A stretch of 64,000 nt of DNA, from contig NC_067204.1 of NCBI RefSeq assembly GCF_026262505.1, forward strand, positions 9,209,797 to 9,273,796, written 5' to 3'. A program made the translations under genes and the position numbers. The stretch's first letter is position 1, and the number at the start of each line of letters is the position of its first letter. The notes beneath the pieces are model-generated. The model did no database searches, was not told where the DNA came from, and was given only the letters and a program-made list of their open reading frames with translations. Positions 1-10,198 of the stretch are shown here, piece after piece. This DNA is from Trichomonas vaginalis G3 (taxonomy: Eukaryota > Parabasalia > Trichomonadida > Trichomonadidae).

Positions 1-206
1 GTTAAATGCATTATCCGGAATAATAGAAATTGAAGGATTTCCTAAAAATGTAATATTTTCTATACCTGAATATAAAAACGCATTTGAACCAATACTTTGA
101 ATTGTATCAGGAATCTCTAATGTTTGCAAGGAAGTACAGCCCCAAAAACAATTTTTCCAATCTTTGTGATATTTCTTAAAATGATTGTTTTTAATTTTGA
201 ACAATA
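1..206 (-). pseudogene. BspA-like LRR protein, 3' part beyond the mariner insertion
   Basis: Read on the minus strand this encodes typical BspA/LRR_5 repeats (for example GCTSLQTLEIPDTI, then GSNAFLYSGIENITF), so it is the C-terminal continuation of the gene at 1511-3168. Across the mariner the host frame resumes directly (CSKLKTIILRNITKIGK) when one TA copy is removed. Within about 15 codons the LRR sense moves to another frame, near the A and T runs at about 150-165, so a frameshift exists independently of the transposon. The gene runs off the window edge, so its natural end is unseen. Confidence 0.75.
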
Positions 207-208
207 TA

Positions 209-233
209 GGGTGTCCAAAGGTGTGTTTAGCAC
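209..233 (+). repeat. Mariner left terminal inverted repeat
   Basis: GGGTGTCCAAAGGTG followed by TGTTTAGCAC; it matches the right terminus in 24 of 25 positions. Confidence 0.92.
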
Positions 234-286
234 AAACCTGAATACTGCGAATAGAAATAAACAAGTTACATATATATAAAGTTTAT

Positions 287-1303
287 TTAAATATAATCAC
301 CATTGGATTCAATCACGCGTTCGCAGCGATCGATCCAGGCTTGAAAGACACGCTTTAAATCATCATGAGAAAATTGCTCAAATTGCTCTCTTACAAAATT
401 TTCAAGATCATCTGGACTCGCGAATTCGCGTCCTTCAGCTCTCTTTTTTAGCGTGCCGAATAAATAAAAGTCAGAGGGTGCAATATCAGGTGAATAAATT
501 GGGTTTGGAACAACTTTGACATTGTTTTCCACCAAGTAATTCATTACCTTATGACTTTTGTGAACTCTTGAATTATCAAAATGAATTGCAAACTTTTGTT
601 TTTGTTGTTTGGATTTCTCAAACTCATCAGAATTGATAATTTGAGTAAGAACATTGTCAATTAGATACTGAGCATTCATCGTATTAGGTTTTTAAAGAAT
701 ATCAATTGCGATGATGCCATTCACGCCCCAAAAAACCGACAACATCATCATTGGTGTGTCAATTTTTTTCTTCGGGAATGTTTGCGGATTTTCATCCTTC
801 GGGATCCACATGATTTTGGCTTCTGTTGCATATTGAAACCAAGACTCGTCCCCTGTTACTAAAAAGCGAAACTTCTTGGATTGATACGCACCCAATATAG
901 AGAGGAGCTCTTTCGAAGATTGGACTCTAGATTTTTTTTGAACTGAATTAAGGTTGTGCGGAACCCAACGTGTATACGCTAGTTTGTAGTTCAAATAATT
1001 GTGCAGATAATAACTGACTGTTGTATGTGGTATCTTTGTCATCTCCTCTATCCTTCTGAGTGATGCTCTTGGGTCTTCATCTAGCGCTTGAAGAATTGCT
1101 TTGATTTTTCTTTGATCCGGCGATTTTTTGTCAATTTTTATGATGGGCGCCTTTTTGTTCATGAAGTGATACATCCTAACATGATACGTTACAGTGGAAT
1201 AGCTAGGAGCATCCATACCGAAGCATTTTACCAATGTCTCGTAGATTTTTTTACAGTCTTTGCATTTTTTTGCAAGAGCGAGGATGGTTTCTTTATGATT
1301 CAT
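287..1303 (-). pseudogene. Mariner transposase with one in-frame stop
   Basis: A transposase of about 338 codons, normal for mariner. The start at 1303 (MNHKETILALAKKC) is chosen because the frame extends further 5' only through low-complexity codons. The N-terminal half carries the helix-turn-helix DNA-binding region (IEEMTKIPHTTVSYYL). The catalytic triad is visible: D in TGDESWF, D in HFDNSRVH and D in SPDIAPSDFYLF, with spacing fitting D,D34D. A single TAA at 692-694 interrupts the frame after GIIAIDIL; the four codons after it and the rest of the domain stay in the same frame. This is therefore a nonsense mutation, not a frameshift. The catalytic half (287-679) remains open but is unlikely to be translated alone. 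Confidence 0.9.
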
Positions 1304-1483
1304 TAAAAAAATGAAAAAAATCCCACCAAAATTTCCCGCGAAACCGCCTCTTGTCTCAAAATTCATTTTATATCCCGGCATGGCGCCAAAATACAACATA
1401 CTCATCATATACATATATTCATATTTTTTATTATATATTTATAATCAGCATATATCTCCTTTAATAGTCTCATATAGAGCGCT

Positions 1484-1508
1484 GTGCTAAACGCACCTTT
1501 GGACACCC
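1484..1508 (-). repeat. Mariner right terminal inverted repeat
   Basis: The reverse complement begins GGGTGTCCAAAGGTG and differs from the left repeat at one position (C for T at position 16). Confidence 0.92.
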
Positions 1509-1510
1509 TA

Positions 1511-3168
1511 TATATAAATGAATCTAATTCTATTTCTGTTCCTGCTGATCCTTCAAATATCACAGTTTCTAACGCTCCGCATCCATAAAATGTAACAGAA
1601 ATGAATCTGATATTTCTTCCAAAACGAACTTCTGTTAATTTTCTGCATGTTTGAAATGCATAGACATTAATAGTTACCAAAGAATCTGGAAAATAAATAG
1701 TTTTCAATGAATTGCAGTCCCTGAATGCATAATTTCCAATATATGTAAGATTATTTGGAAAATCAAATGTTTCAAGATTTCCACATCCCCAAAAAGCTCC
1801 ATTTAAAATTGAAGTTAAATTTGAGTTTGATTGGAAATTAATTGATTTCAATTTTCCAAGATAAGAAAAAAGGCCATTTGAAATAGTTGAAACTGAAGAA
1901 GGGATATCATAGTGTTCAAGTTCACTGAAACGCATATATATTACTGTTTTATTGCCATTATATAACAAACTTTGGTTAGCAAAAGCAAATGGTGCATCTT
2001 CTGGAAAATCAAGAATAACATCACGTGGGAAACAATCTCCTTCAATGTTTATTAAACTTTTAGGAAGCTTCATATATTTTAAGTTAAAGCATTCATAAAA
2101 CGCTGAAGCTTTAATTGTTGTAATCCTGTCATTAAGTGTAATATTCGAAATATTAGAACTCCGAAAGCAACTCTCTGGAATAATTGTAATTCCTTTTCCA
2201 ATTACAACTGTATTGAGATATTTACATCTAGCAAATGCAGAATTACCGAGACTTATCACTGTATCTGGAATGGTGACATTAACAATATGCGATCCTTCTA
2301 AGAACGATTCAGAAAGAACTCTTAGTTTTGAATTAAAAGTGATATTTTCAAGCAAATGGCCAGCAAAAACAGCTCTGCGTACTGATTCAACTGTTTCTGG
2401 GATAATAATGGATGTATAGTTGTTTTGGAAGCATAATATTATTGATGTCTTTTCTTTATTGTACAGAATCCCATCTTCTACTGAGAAGTAATTGTTTTGA
2501 GAGTCACAAATAATTTCATTAAAAAGAGAAGCACTCATAAATGCTGCTTGACTAATTTGTGAAAGATTTTTGGGAAAATATATTTGTGTTATCAATGTTC
2601 CGGCGAAAGCGCCAGTTTCAATACTAACTAATTCAGATTCAAGTCCAATATTTATAGTTCTAAGGCTTTTACAATTAGAAAAACAAAATCTATTTAATTT
2701 TTTAATCGAGTTTTGGATATTAAATGATGAAAATAAACAATTTGAAAATAAATATTCAGATAATTCTGAAATATTATTAGAAAGAATAACTTGAGATAAT
2801 ATTGAGCATCCATCAAAAGCGTGTGATCTGATTTCTTGGAGTGATGGACAATTTGTGAAATTAATTGAAGAAAGTTTTGAGCAACCACTAAATGCATAGT
2901 CGCCAATGTTTTTGAGCTTTGAATCAGGAGGAAATGTGATGGAAAGAAGTGTATTTGTACTCCCTCTGAAGGCATAATTTGCTGCATTTGGATCCCCAGT
3001 GATGATTTCGCAAGTTGGTTTAAGAATAACATGTACACTACGATCGGTTGCAAATAAGACACGATCGTTTTCAATATATGTTTCACCTACAACGATTTGC
3101 TAAGTTCTCCATTGAGAACAAAATAAAAAATAAAAAAATAACTTTTGAGTGCTAATTGAAAATAACAT
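1511..3168 (-). pseudogene. BspA-like leucine-rich-repeat surface protein (5' part, disrupted)
   Basis: This belongs to the large T. vaginalis BspA-like family of LRR_5 proteins, thought to be surface or secreted and linked to adhesion. The frame contains about fifteen repeats of the form AFxxCxxLxxIxFPxxLxxIG. Tracing the frame upstream gives an ATG at 3168 followed by a hydrophobic signal-peptide-like stretch (KLFFYFLFC). An in-frame TAG follows at 3100-3102, and the LRR domain then stays open to the mariner insertion at 1510. No ATG occurs between the stop and the LRR body. The gene thus has three lesions: a nonsense codon at codon 23, the mariner insertion, and a frameshift in the 3' part. 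It is a decaying family member. Confidence 0.85.
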
Positions 3169-3422
3169 TTATTTGAAAAGTTATCTTTTATCATTAAATA
3201 GAGTTTTTCTTTTTTTTTATTAAAAGAGGAATGCTGACTAGGATGGTGTTGGTTTTTTCTCTTTAATAACCAATGCATGGCCAAACAAGGCCTAACGCCT
3301 TTTAAAAATCTTCATCGAGTTGACATTTTACTAAGGCTAAAAATTAAAAAAAAAAACTCAAAAAAATTAACCTGGTGGTATTTGAATCCCTACAAGATCA
3401 TCGCGCGAACAACAGAGTTGGT
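3169..3422. other. Gene-free stretch upstream of the BspA-like gene
   Basis: It is AT-rich with homopolymer runs. I see no ORF with family features and no clear initiator element. Confidence 0.5.
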
Positions 3423-3832
3423 GAAGTTCTCTGGATTGTGCTCAATCAAAATTTCAAAAACCAGAGAACTTCGCCAAAATCCAAACAAATACAACTTCCT
3501 TGGCTAGCACAAGGCCAAGGAATATTAAATCATCTACCTTAGAATGAAGTTCCTCTGAAACCCCTCATCAAATGAGGGGTACCAGAAGAACTTCACTCTA
3601 TTCAACTAATTACGGCTTCATTGACCATCATAAGGTCTAGGAATGGTAAAACCTTTACCTTAGAGTGAAGTTCTTCTAAGACTCTTCAACAAATGAAGAG
3701 TCTTAAAAGAACTTTGTATTTTTCAATTAAATATTGCATTACCTAGACCCAAGTGAACCGGGTATACCTATGGTATACTAGGTCAAAGTTCTTTTGAAGT
3801 CTCTCATTCAATGAGAGACTTCAGAAGAACTT
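3423..3832. repeat. Array of four long hairpins spaced about 120 bp
   Basis: Four inverted repeats share an outer stem GAAGTTCT.../...AGAACTTC: 3423-3472 (12-bp perfect stem, 26-nt loop), 3546-3594, 3668-3714 and 3786-3832. The inner stems of the last three differ in sequence yet stay paired: ACCCCTCAT with ATGAGGGGT, AAGACTCTTC with GAAGAGTCTT, and AAGTCTCTCAT with ATGAGAGACTT. Smaller hairpins lie between them, for example TTCCTTGGC with GCCAAGGAA at 3496-3522. Compensatory change implies the fold is kept. No protein-coding signal is seen. It may be a structured-RNA array or a hairpin-based repeat. Confidence 0.75.
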
Positions 3833-4004
3833 AGCTAGATGTGACTATAAATGCAATACTTATTATTATAAATTCATTATTAATCTTGAATTCTTACCTA
3901 CTCAACAATAAAAAATATCATTTTTTTTTTAGAAAAAAAAATTTAACTATGTATTTGGTATGGCAAACTTTTTGACTCCTCATGGTTTGGCATGGTTGAG
4001 AAGG

Positions 4005-5950
4005 TTATTTTCCTCTTTCATCTTTTTCATTGATATTTGCACCATGTGAAATAAGGAGTTCGGCTGCTTCTTCACTATTATTTTCTGCTGCAATATGAAG
4101 AGCGGTTTGTCCATCTTCATCTTTTTCATTGATATTTGCACCATGTGAAATAAGGAATTCGGCTGTTTCTTCACTATTATTTTCTGCTGCATAATGAAGA
4201 GCTGTTCTTCCTCTTTCATCTTTTTCATTGATATTCGCACCATGTGAAATAAGAAGTTCGGCTGTTTCTGTACTATTTTTAGATGCTGCTTGATGAAGAG
4301 CGGTTTGTCCATCTTTATTTATTTCATTGATATTTGCGCCATGTGAAATAAGGAATTCGGCTGTTTCTTCACTATTATTTTCTGCTGCATAATGAAGAGC
4401 TGTTCTTCCTCTTTCATCTTTTTCATTGATATTCGCACCATGTGAAATAAGAAGTTCGGCTGTTTCTGTACTATTTTTAGATGCTGCTTGATGAAGAGCG
4501 GTTTGTCCATCTTCATCTTTTTCATTGATATTTGCACCATGTGAAATAAGAACTTTGGCTGGTTTTTTATTATTATAACGTGCTGCAACATGAAGAGCTG
4601 TTCTTCCTCTTTCATCTTTTTCATTGATATTCGCACCACGTGAAATAAGGAGTTCGACTGTTTCTTCACTATTATTATATGCTGCATAATGAAGAGCGGT
4701 TTTTCCATCTTCATCTTTTTCATTGATATTTATGCCATGTGAAATAAGAAGTTCTGCTATTTCATTTCTATTTCTCATTACTGCAATATGAAGAGCGGTA
4801 TTTCCTTTTTCATCTTTTTCATTGATATTTATGCCATGTGAAAGTAGAAATTCGATTGTTTCTTTACTATTATTTTCGACTGCAAGATGAAGAGCCGTTT
4901 TCCATCTTTATCTTTTTCATTGATATTTATACCATGTGAAAGAAGAAATTCGGCTATTACCCTATTATTATAACGTGCTGCAACATGAAGAGCTGTTCTT
5001 CCTCCTTCATCTTTTTCATTGATATTTAGTTCATGTGAAAGGAAGTATTCGAGTAAGGATGGAATGTTGAACCACGCTGAATTAATAAAACATTGGTTAA
5101 AATCATTTGTTTGATCGAAATAAACTAAAAATGATTCAAGATTTTTGAACTTTACGCAATAATCTAAATCGATCTCTAAATCGTATTCGTTCATCAAGAA
5201 TGTTACAAAATCAATGTTGTGTGAAATAATTGCATATTTCATGTATTTTTTATCTGGTGTTTGATATTTCAAACATTCACTCATGATCTCTGGATTTCCG
5301 CCTAAAAATGAAAATTGCAGACATGTTTCAGTTATTTCTGATTTAAATTTTGTTCTTAAAAATTTGAAACAATCAACTGCTCCATGGTAACAACATAATT
5401 CAAGTAAATAATATCCTACTGATGAATCTGGATATAATTCACTAAAAAGTTGTTGATATTTATCAAATCCCTCTCTTTCTGTGAATGAAATGAATGTTTC
5501 TAAGTCATTATACATAATTGCCCTGTAAATTGTATTTTCTGTATGAATTTGGAGATTTTCTGATTCAATTGTTTCGAAATCATCAGATTTGTTTAATTTA
5601 ATTCCATATTCTTTATAAAATAAGTATCCAACAGTTAATGGAACTCTGATTTCCTCGTTTACATGATAATTATCATATATGAGTTTGGCTAGAGATAAAT
5701 AAGCCTTTGTATAGCGATTATTATACGGAATGATACATAAAATGTCGCTTATAATAGTACAAGGAAGACGTTTCTTTGAATCAATCAATTCTGTTTTGAT
5801 CATTTTGTATATCTTGTTCATTTCTTCTTCATTTTCAGTTTTCAGCTTATAAAATGCATTATATGAATCGATGTAGCATTTACAGATACTTCTCAATTCA
5901 GTGTATTTACTTGGGTCAATGTCTTTATCAGACATGAAAAAATTTATCAT
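4005..5950 (-). pseudogene. DUF3447/ankyrin-repeat protein, frameshifted
   Basis: The N-terminal part (about residues 1-300) is the helical DUF3447-type region common in T. vaginalis ankyrin proteins (YYLLELCCYHGAVDCFKFL). It is followed by about ten 33-residue ankyrin repeats with the motif LISHGANINEKDExGxTALHxAA. Ankyrin repeats mediate protein-protein binding, and no enzymatic domain is visible. Start candidates are 5950 or the internal ATG at 5935 (MSDKDIDPSKY). The two halves lie in different frames. The switch is a one-base loss in a T run at about 4901-4905, within DGKTALH. The C-terminus (EKDERGK, stop at 4005) may be natural. The same frameshift occurs in the paralogue at 12787-14954. 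Confidence 0.88.
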
Positions 5951-6037
5951 CGTTCTTTTACTTTTTGAATGGAATTCAAAAAGAAAATGAATGATGTCAT
6001 TTTATTGCAAAATGTGTAAAATAGCCATTCAAAATAT

Positions 6038-6071
6038 GCAAGAAATTTGCAATAAAGGTAGACCAGCAAAA
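6038..6071 (+). repeat. Left arm of a 34-bp inverted repeat (candidate element end)
   Basis: It matches the reverse complement of 7706-7739 with three mismatches; the shared core is AAAGGTAGACCAGCAAAA. No target duplication is evident outside it. Confidence 0.55.
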
Positions 6072-7705
6072 TTTTTACCAATAATTTTTGATTTTGGCTA
6101 TGGATACTTACTATATAGGGGATGGATATTTGATGTGCGAAGTATCGCATGAAAGTTATCGGGCCGATTTTGAGATATTATTATTAAAAATTATATTCAA
6201 TATCTTGCTCACTAAATATATTCTTTTGAGATGTGAAATGTGTTCACGGTTTAAATTTTGAACATTACATATTTTTCAGAAAATTTAGTTTATATTCTTT
6301 TATTGTCATTAGATAACATGAATATTTTGGTACAGCACACGTAAGTTAGAGTTTGTGTAGTTGTGTGTTTCTTCACAACTGTAAAAAATATCATAATTCG
6401 TAACTTTGGAAATTTGATTGAGTTGATTTTTGATTATTCTAATAATATTGTTGAACAAAATTGAAGTATTCAACATAAAGAGCGTATTTTAACACAATAT
6501 TCTATTACAAATAGTTATATTGATAAGATACGAATTGGAATTGAACCAAAAATATATATATATATGATCTCCAAATTATAAAAACCGAGTAATATCATTT
6601 AGTGGATTATGTCAATACATTTGTTTCTGCTCAAATTCATAAAGAAATTTCCAAAAAAATTCGAAAAAATAAAAATCTAGAACAAAAATACAATTTTAAC
6701 ATCAAAAAATGAAAAATGGAAAAATTTTGGAATTATAAAGATGTTTTTAATTGATTTAAATGAGAATGTTTGCATTCTGGTATCAAAACCAAGAGCAAAT
6801 TTTCAATTATAATTGTTTCAAAAATTTAGAAGGGAATATAGAGTATATTAATGATCTCTAAACTATCAAATTATAATATATATTAAAATTATTGAATTAT
6901 TTTAATGAATAATGGTTAATGTAAAATATCGAGGTAACGAAATGATATTACTTTAAAAGAAGTTAAGCTAAGGGTATTTTTATTCATAGGAAAACAAAAA
7001 ATGTAACATATTAGTACAAGATGATAGATAAATAGAAAAAAATTGTAAAATAACCGAGAGCTTATCATGTATTTGTGTGTTGACATTTAAAAATAGTAGA
7101 TTTAGCAAATCTGCTGTGAAGTTTTGTTTGTTTCCTGTTCAGGAGTGTAGATCATAGAAAATTTGTCAATATCTTGTCAACAAGCTATGTAAATATCGTG
7201 AATAAGCTTAAAATAGTATAACACCTATGTGTTCTCTATCATTTTGCAATTTATGAATGCACAAGTAGGAAACCTGCCATTTCTGATTACAAAAATGACT
7301 TTTTCTCGAAAACGGCCCGATAAATTGGGCTTCATTTCAAAATATGTTAAAGTGTATTAGTAAGCAAAGAATCCTGTTATATCTGTGGGCAATTTTATAG
7401 GTGAAAAGTATTAGATGTGAAATATTAAATTTTAACATACTACTTTCGAAGGTTAGATAATGATGAAAGCGAGCCGAATGATGAATGGAATCAAAATTCC
7501 TTGAAAACAACGATAGTAATTTTTAATTGAAGATATGAGGAACTAAATCATAGCTAATTGTCAAATAAAACAAATAATATAATTATTCTAGGACTCGTTC
7601 AATATGCTCCCTTAAATCTTTAGAATTATATTCATCTGAGAGGCTATTCAAATGAAAATAAGTACCATAAGATTTTTTTTAAAAAAAATTGCGAAATAAC
7701 GTATT

Positions 7706-7739
7706 TTTTGCTGGTCTACCTTTTTTGCAATTCTCTTGC
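7706..7739 (-). repeat. Right arm of a 34-bp inverted repeat (candidate element end)
   Basis: Partner of 6038-6071. Together they enclose 1.7 kb with no gene, as a non-autonomous DNA element would. Confidence 0.55.
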
Positions 7740-7952
7740 CTTCTAAAAGAATTTTTCAATAAACTCACTCAAAAATTTTCGACTTTTTTCTAAAGACACA
7801 TTTCAATTCACTGTTCTTATAAAAAAACATTTCAATTCACTGTATTTATTTTGGTGAGTAGTAAGTGAACCCTTAAACAACGTCCGACCAAGACACTCGC
7901 CTAAATATTTAAACAACAGTATTGAATTCAAAAAAAAAAAAAAATAATGATA

Positions 7953-9620
7953 TTAATTTACACCAAATAATGTTCTGAGTGCGTGATGGCATTCATCAGG
8001 TTCTGAGCTTTCTACAATTGAACGAACAGATTTAATAACATCGCGAGCATCGTTAAATTTGCTCAGCAAATTCATAAAGCGCTTCTGAGTATTCCTAAGT
8101 ACCATTGAAGGAGAGTTTGATGAAGCAGCATCAGCCTCGTATCTCTTAATTATTGGACCTAAAATTTCGAAAATCTCCTTTGTATCGAAATTCTCGGTTT
8201 TTGGCTGGTTCTCGAGTGTAGATATTAGTTGGTCAGCAAGTTCTGATGTATTAGAAAGCTTGCTGTCAACTTTCAGAAGAGATAATGATTTCTTCAACTT
8301 ATCTACAAGTTCTTGGTCATTGTTTTCGGTCTTTTCGTTGTTGGTTCGGCTAATTTCCATGACTTCTTTCGAAATTTCCCTGTTTATGAAGGATTTTTGT
8401 GGAGATCCTGTTGAAATTTCGGAATTTTGCGGTTTTGACGGGGAATTTTCAATGTGGTCGTTCGAGAGTTGGGACAAATGTTGGATTTCGCTCATTAAAG
8501 ATGAATTCTTTGAATTTAATTCAGAAATTTCGTTCTTTAAAGAGGAATTCTGGCCTTCTAGCTCTCCAACCTTCTTAAGGAGCATCTTAGACTCATGGAG
8601 AACGCTCTTGGAGTTCTCTTGTGCTTCTAAAATTGAAGATTCAAGGGAATTCTTCTGAGAAAGTGTGTCATTCAAGGCATTTTCAACTGCAGCGAGCTTC
8701 TTCGTAAGGATCTGGACTTTGTCATCACATTCTGCTTTGACTAATCTTGCTGATGTCTGATAATTTAATTTTTCACGAGCTCTGTTTTCTTCTAGACTTT
8801 TATTTATCTCGTAAAGTTTCTTGTTCTCATCTCCCATCTCTTGGAGCTCTTTAATTGTCTCTTCTGCATCAATAATTCTTGATTTGAGATTTACTAGTTC
8901 TGTATCCTTTCTAGAGAGAATTCCCTTAAGGTTTTCGATTCTCTCATCCTTCTTTGATATTGTAGATGTAGCCGTTTCGAGTTGCTTTTGGAATTTTCCT
9001 GAATCAAGTGTAAGTTTCGACAATTTCTCCTTGTATTCGTTTTCTTTTTGTTCGTGGTCGAACAACAACTGTTGTACATACGTATTATGCTTGTTATTCG
9101 AATCATTTATTTCGGCAATTAATTTTTGATTTTCGTTAGAAAGAGATTCGATCTGAAGTTCAAGTGATTGCATTCTAGCTGTCAATTTTGCAACGTTTAC
9201 TTGTGGAGATGACTGCTTTGGACTTGAAGGTTGCGGAGGAGTTGGAGATTTTGGTTGAGGAGGAGGAGTTGAAGACTCGTTCTTATGAGAAAGATCAAAG
9301 TTGTCTTGACTAAATGCAACTTTCTTGTATGCCATGAACGATTTAAGCTTCTGTGAGTCACCTTTTAATTTTGAAATTTCGTCTTCTAAAGAATCGTTTT
9401 TCTGTTCTAGTTCAGAGTGCTTGCAATTCAGGTTAGCAATCTGTAGTTCGTAATCAGAAAGCTTTTTCCTGATTGTCTGAGCAATTGTTTCTACAAGATC
9501 ACGAAAAATCGAATCAATATTCGAAGAAATTTCAGATGGATCGTATTTCGTGGAAGTTTTCACCCACTGTTTGATTTGGTCGATTGATTGGTTAATTTGT
9601 GTGGAGTCTAACGTCATCAA
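7953..9620 (-). CDS. Large coiled-coil protein of unknown function
   Basis: This is a 555-residue intact ORF starting MMTLDSTQINQS. Residues from about 50 to 80 and 145 to 380 are heptad-rich and dominated by E, K, L, S and N, as in a long parallel coiled coil. A short proline-rich linker (PPPQPKSPTPPQPSSPK) sits near residues 118-135. A second helical region occupies about 430-555. There is no signal peptide, membrane segment or catalytic motif. The composition fits a cytoskeletal, tethering or scaffold protein, but no family can be named from the sequence. Codon use and the clean frame look like a live host gene. Its 3' side faces the 2-kb gene-free region. Confidence 0.85.
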   Translation of the reverse strand: MMTLDSTQINQSIDQIKQWVKTSTKYDPSEISSNIDSIFRDLVETIAQTIRKKLSDYELQIANLNCKHSELEQKNDSLEDEISKLKGDSQKLKSFMAYKKVAFSQDNFDLSHKNESSTPPPQPKSPTPPQPSSPKQSSPQVNVAKLTARMQSLELQIESLSNENQKLIAEINDSNNKHNTYVQQLLFDHEQKENEYKEKLSKLTLDSGKFQKQLETATSTISKKDERIENLKGILSRKDTELVNLKSRIIDAEETIKELQEMGDENKKLYEINKSLEENRAREKLNYQTSARLVKAECDDKVQILTKKLAAVENALNDTLSQKNSLESSILEAQENSKSVLHESKMLLKKVGELEGQNSSLKNEISELNSKNSSLMSEIQHLSQLSNDHIENSPSKPQNSEISTGSPQKSFINREISKEVMEISRTNNEKTENNDQELVDKLKKSLSLLKVDSKLSNTSELADQLISTLENQPKTENFDTKEIFEILGPIIKRYEADAASSNSPSMVLRNTQKRFMNLLSKFNDARDVIKSVRSIVESSEPDECHHALRTLFGVN

Positions 9621-10198
9621 AATTTTGAGTCTAAGAAATATAAAAAAAATAATCGGTTTTGTGTTTACACCACTACATCCATAACCTTTTATTTATGAAT
9701 TGAATTCAACAATTATAGTAATGTCTAAAATATGAACTAAAAAGTTGTTTTGACATAATTTGAATGAAGAAATTTTCTCAGGAAAAGATTTAGAATGCAT
9801 AAATGATTGGTATTACCTACCTATGTCATTTTAATATTAACTATTACAGATTGAGTTCTTTTTTCTACAATTAATTTGCTCAAAAATTATAAACTGATAT
9901 ATAAGGAAAAATTTTTAAAACTATCAAGCCTCATAAGTGAATTTATGAAAATGATTCTCTAGTATGTCGATAACTAACAATTCAGAAAAATTTTACAAAA
10001 TATAATGGATAGTAAGTTATATGAAAGATTGGAAATGCTCATAGGTCCTTATTTTTAAAGATTTACTGCTATATCTTACTCTCCTCGATGAAATTAATTG
10101 AGATATTCAGGAAAAAACTAAGCAAATAAGGTAAAATTAGCCAAAAAACACAATTTATACAACATATATCAAAACAAATAATAAGAATATAATGAAAA
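9621..10198. other. Intergenic region without recognised features
   Basis: AT-rich spacer between the coiled-coil gene and the seven-TM gene. I see no ORF, repeat or RNA gene. Confidence 0.5.

Larger units (their letters stand above)
207..1510 (-). mobile_element. Tvmar-type mariner DNA transposon (about 1.3 kb)
   Basis: The element is bounded by TA dinucleotides (207-208, 1509-1510) and 25-bp terminal inverted repeats, and encodes one mariner transposase on the minus strand. TA target duplication and a D,D34D enzyme define the mariner family; T. vaginalis is known to carry the Tvmar family. It sits inside a BspA-like gene. Near-identical termini suggest a recent insertion. The transposase carries one in-frame stop, so this copy is probably non-autonomous, although its ends look competent for mobilisation by another copy. 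Confidence 0.93.
5951..7952. other. Two-kilobase gene-free region
   Basis: It is AT-rich with frequent stops on both strands and no ORF with recognisable features. It contains an inverted-repeat pair (6038-6071 and 7706-7739) and a second shorter inverted pair built on TTATCGGGCCG (6156-6166 and 7313-7323). Confidence 0.6.

Noticed and set aside
3277-3507. 76-codon plus-strand ORF
   Set aside because: It runs into the hairpin array, is low-complexity K-rich and has no conserved feature.
3980-4723. Extra minus-strand ORFs full of MKKMKMEKPLF repeats
   Set aside because: They are out-of-frame readings of the ankyrin repeats.
4829-4910. Programmed ribosomal frameshift in the ankyrin genes
   Set aside because: The site is a plain shortened T run with no slippery heptamer or downstream structure, and other repeats show the uninterrupted version.
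8260-9129. Plus-strand ORFs of 132 and 102 codons
   Set aside because: They are antisense shadows of the coiled-coil gene at 7953-9620, Ser/Phe-rich as expected for reverse reading of E/K/L codons.
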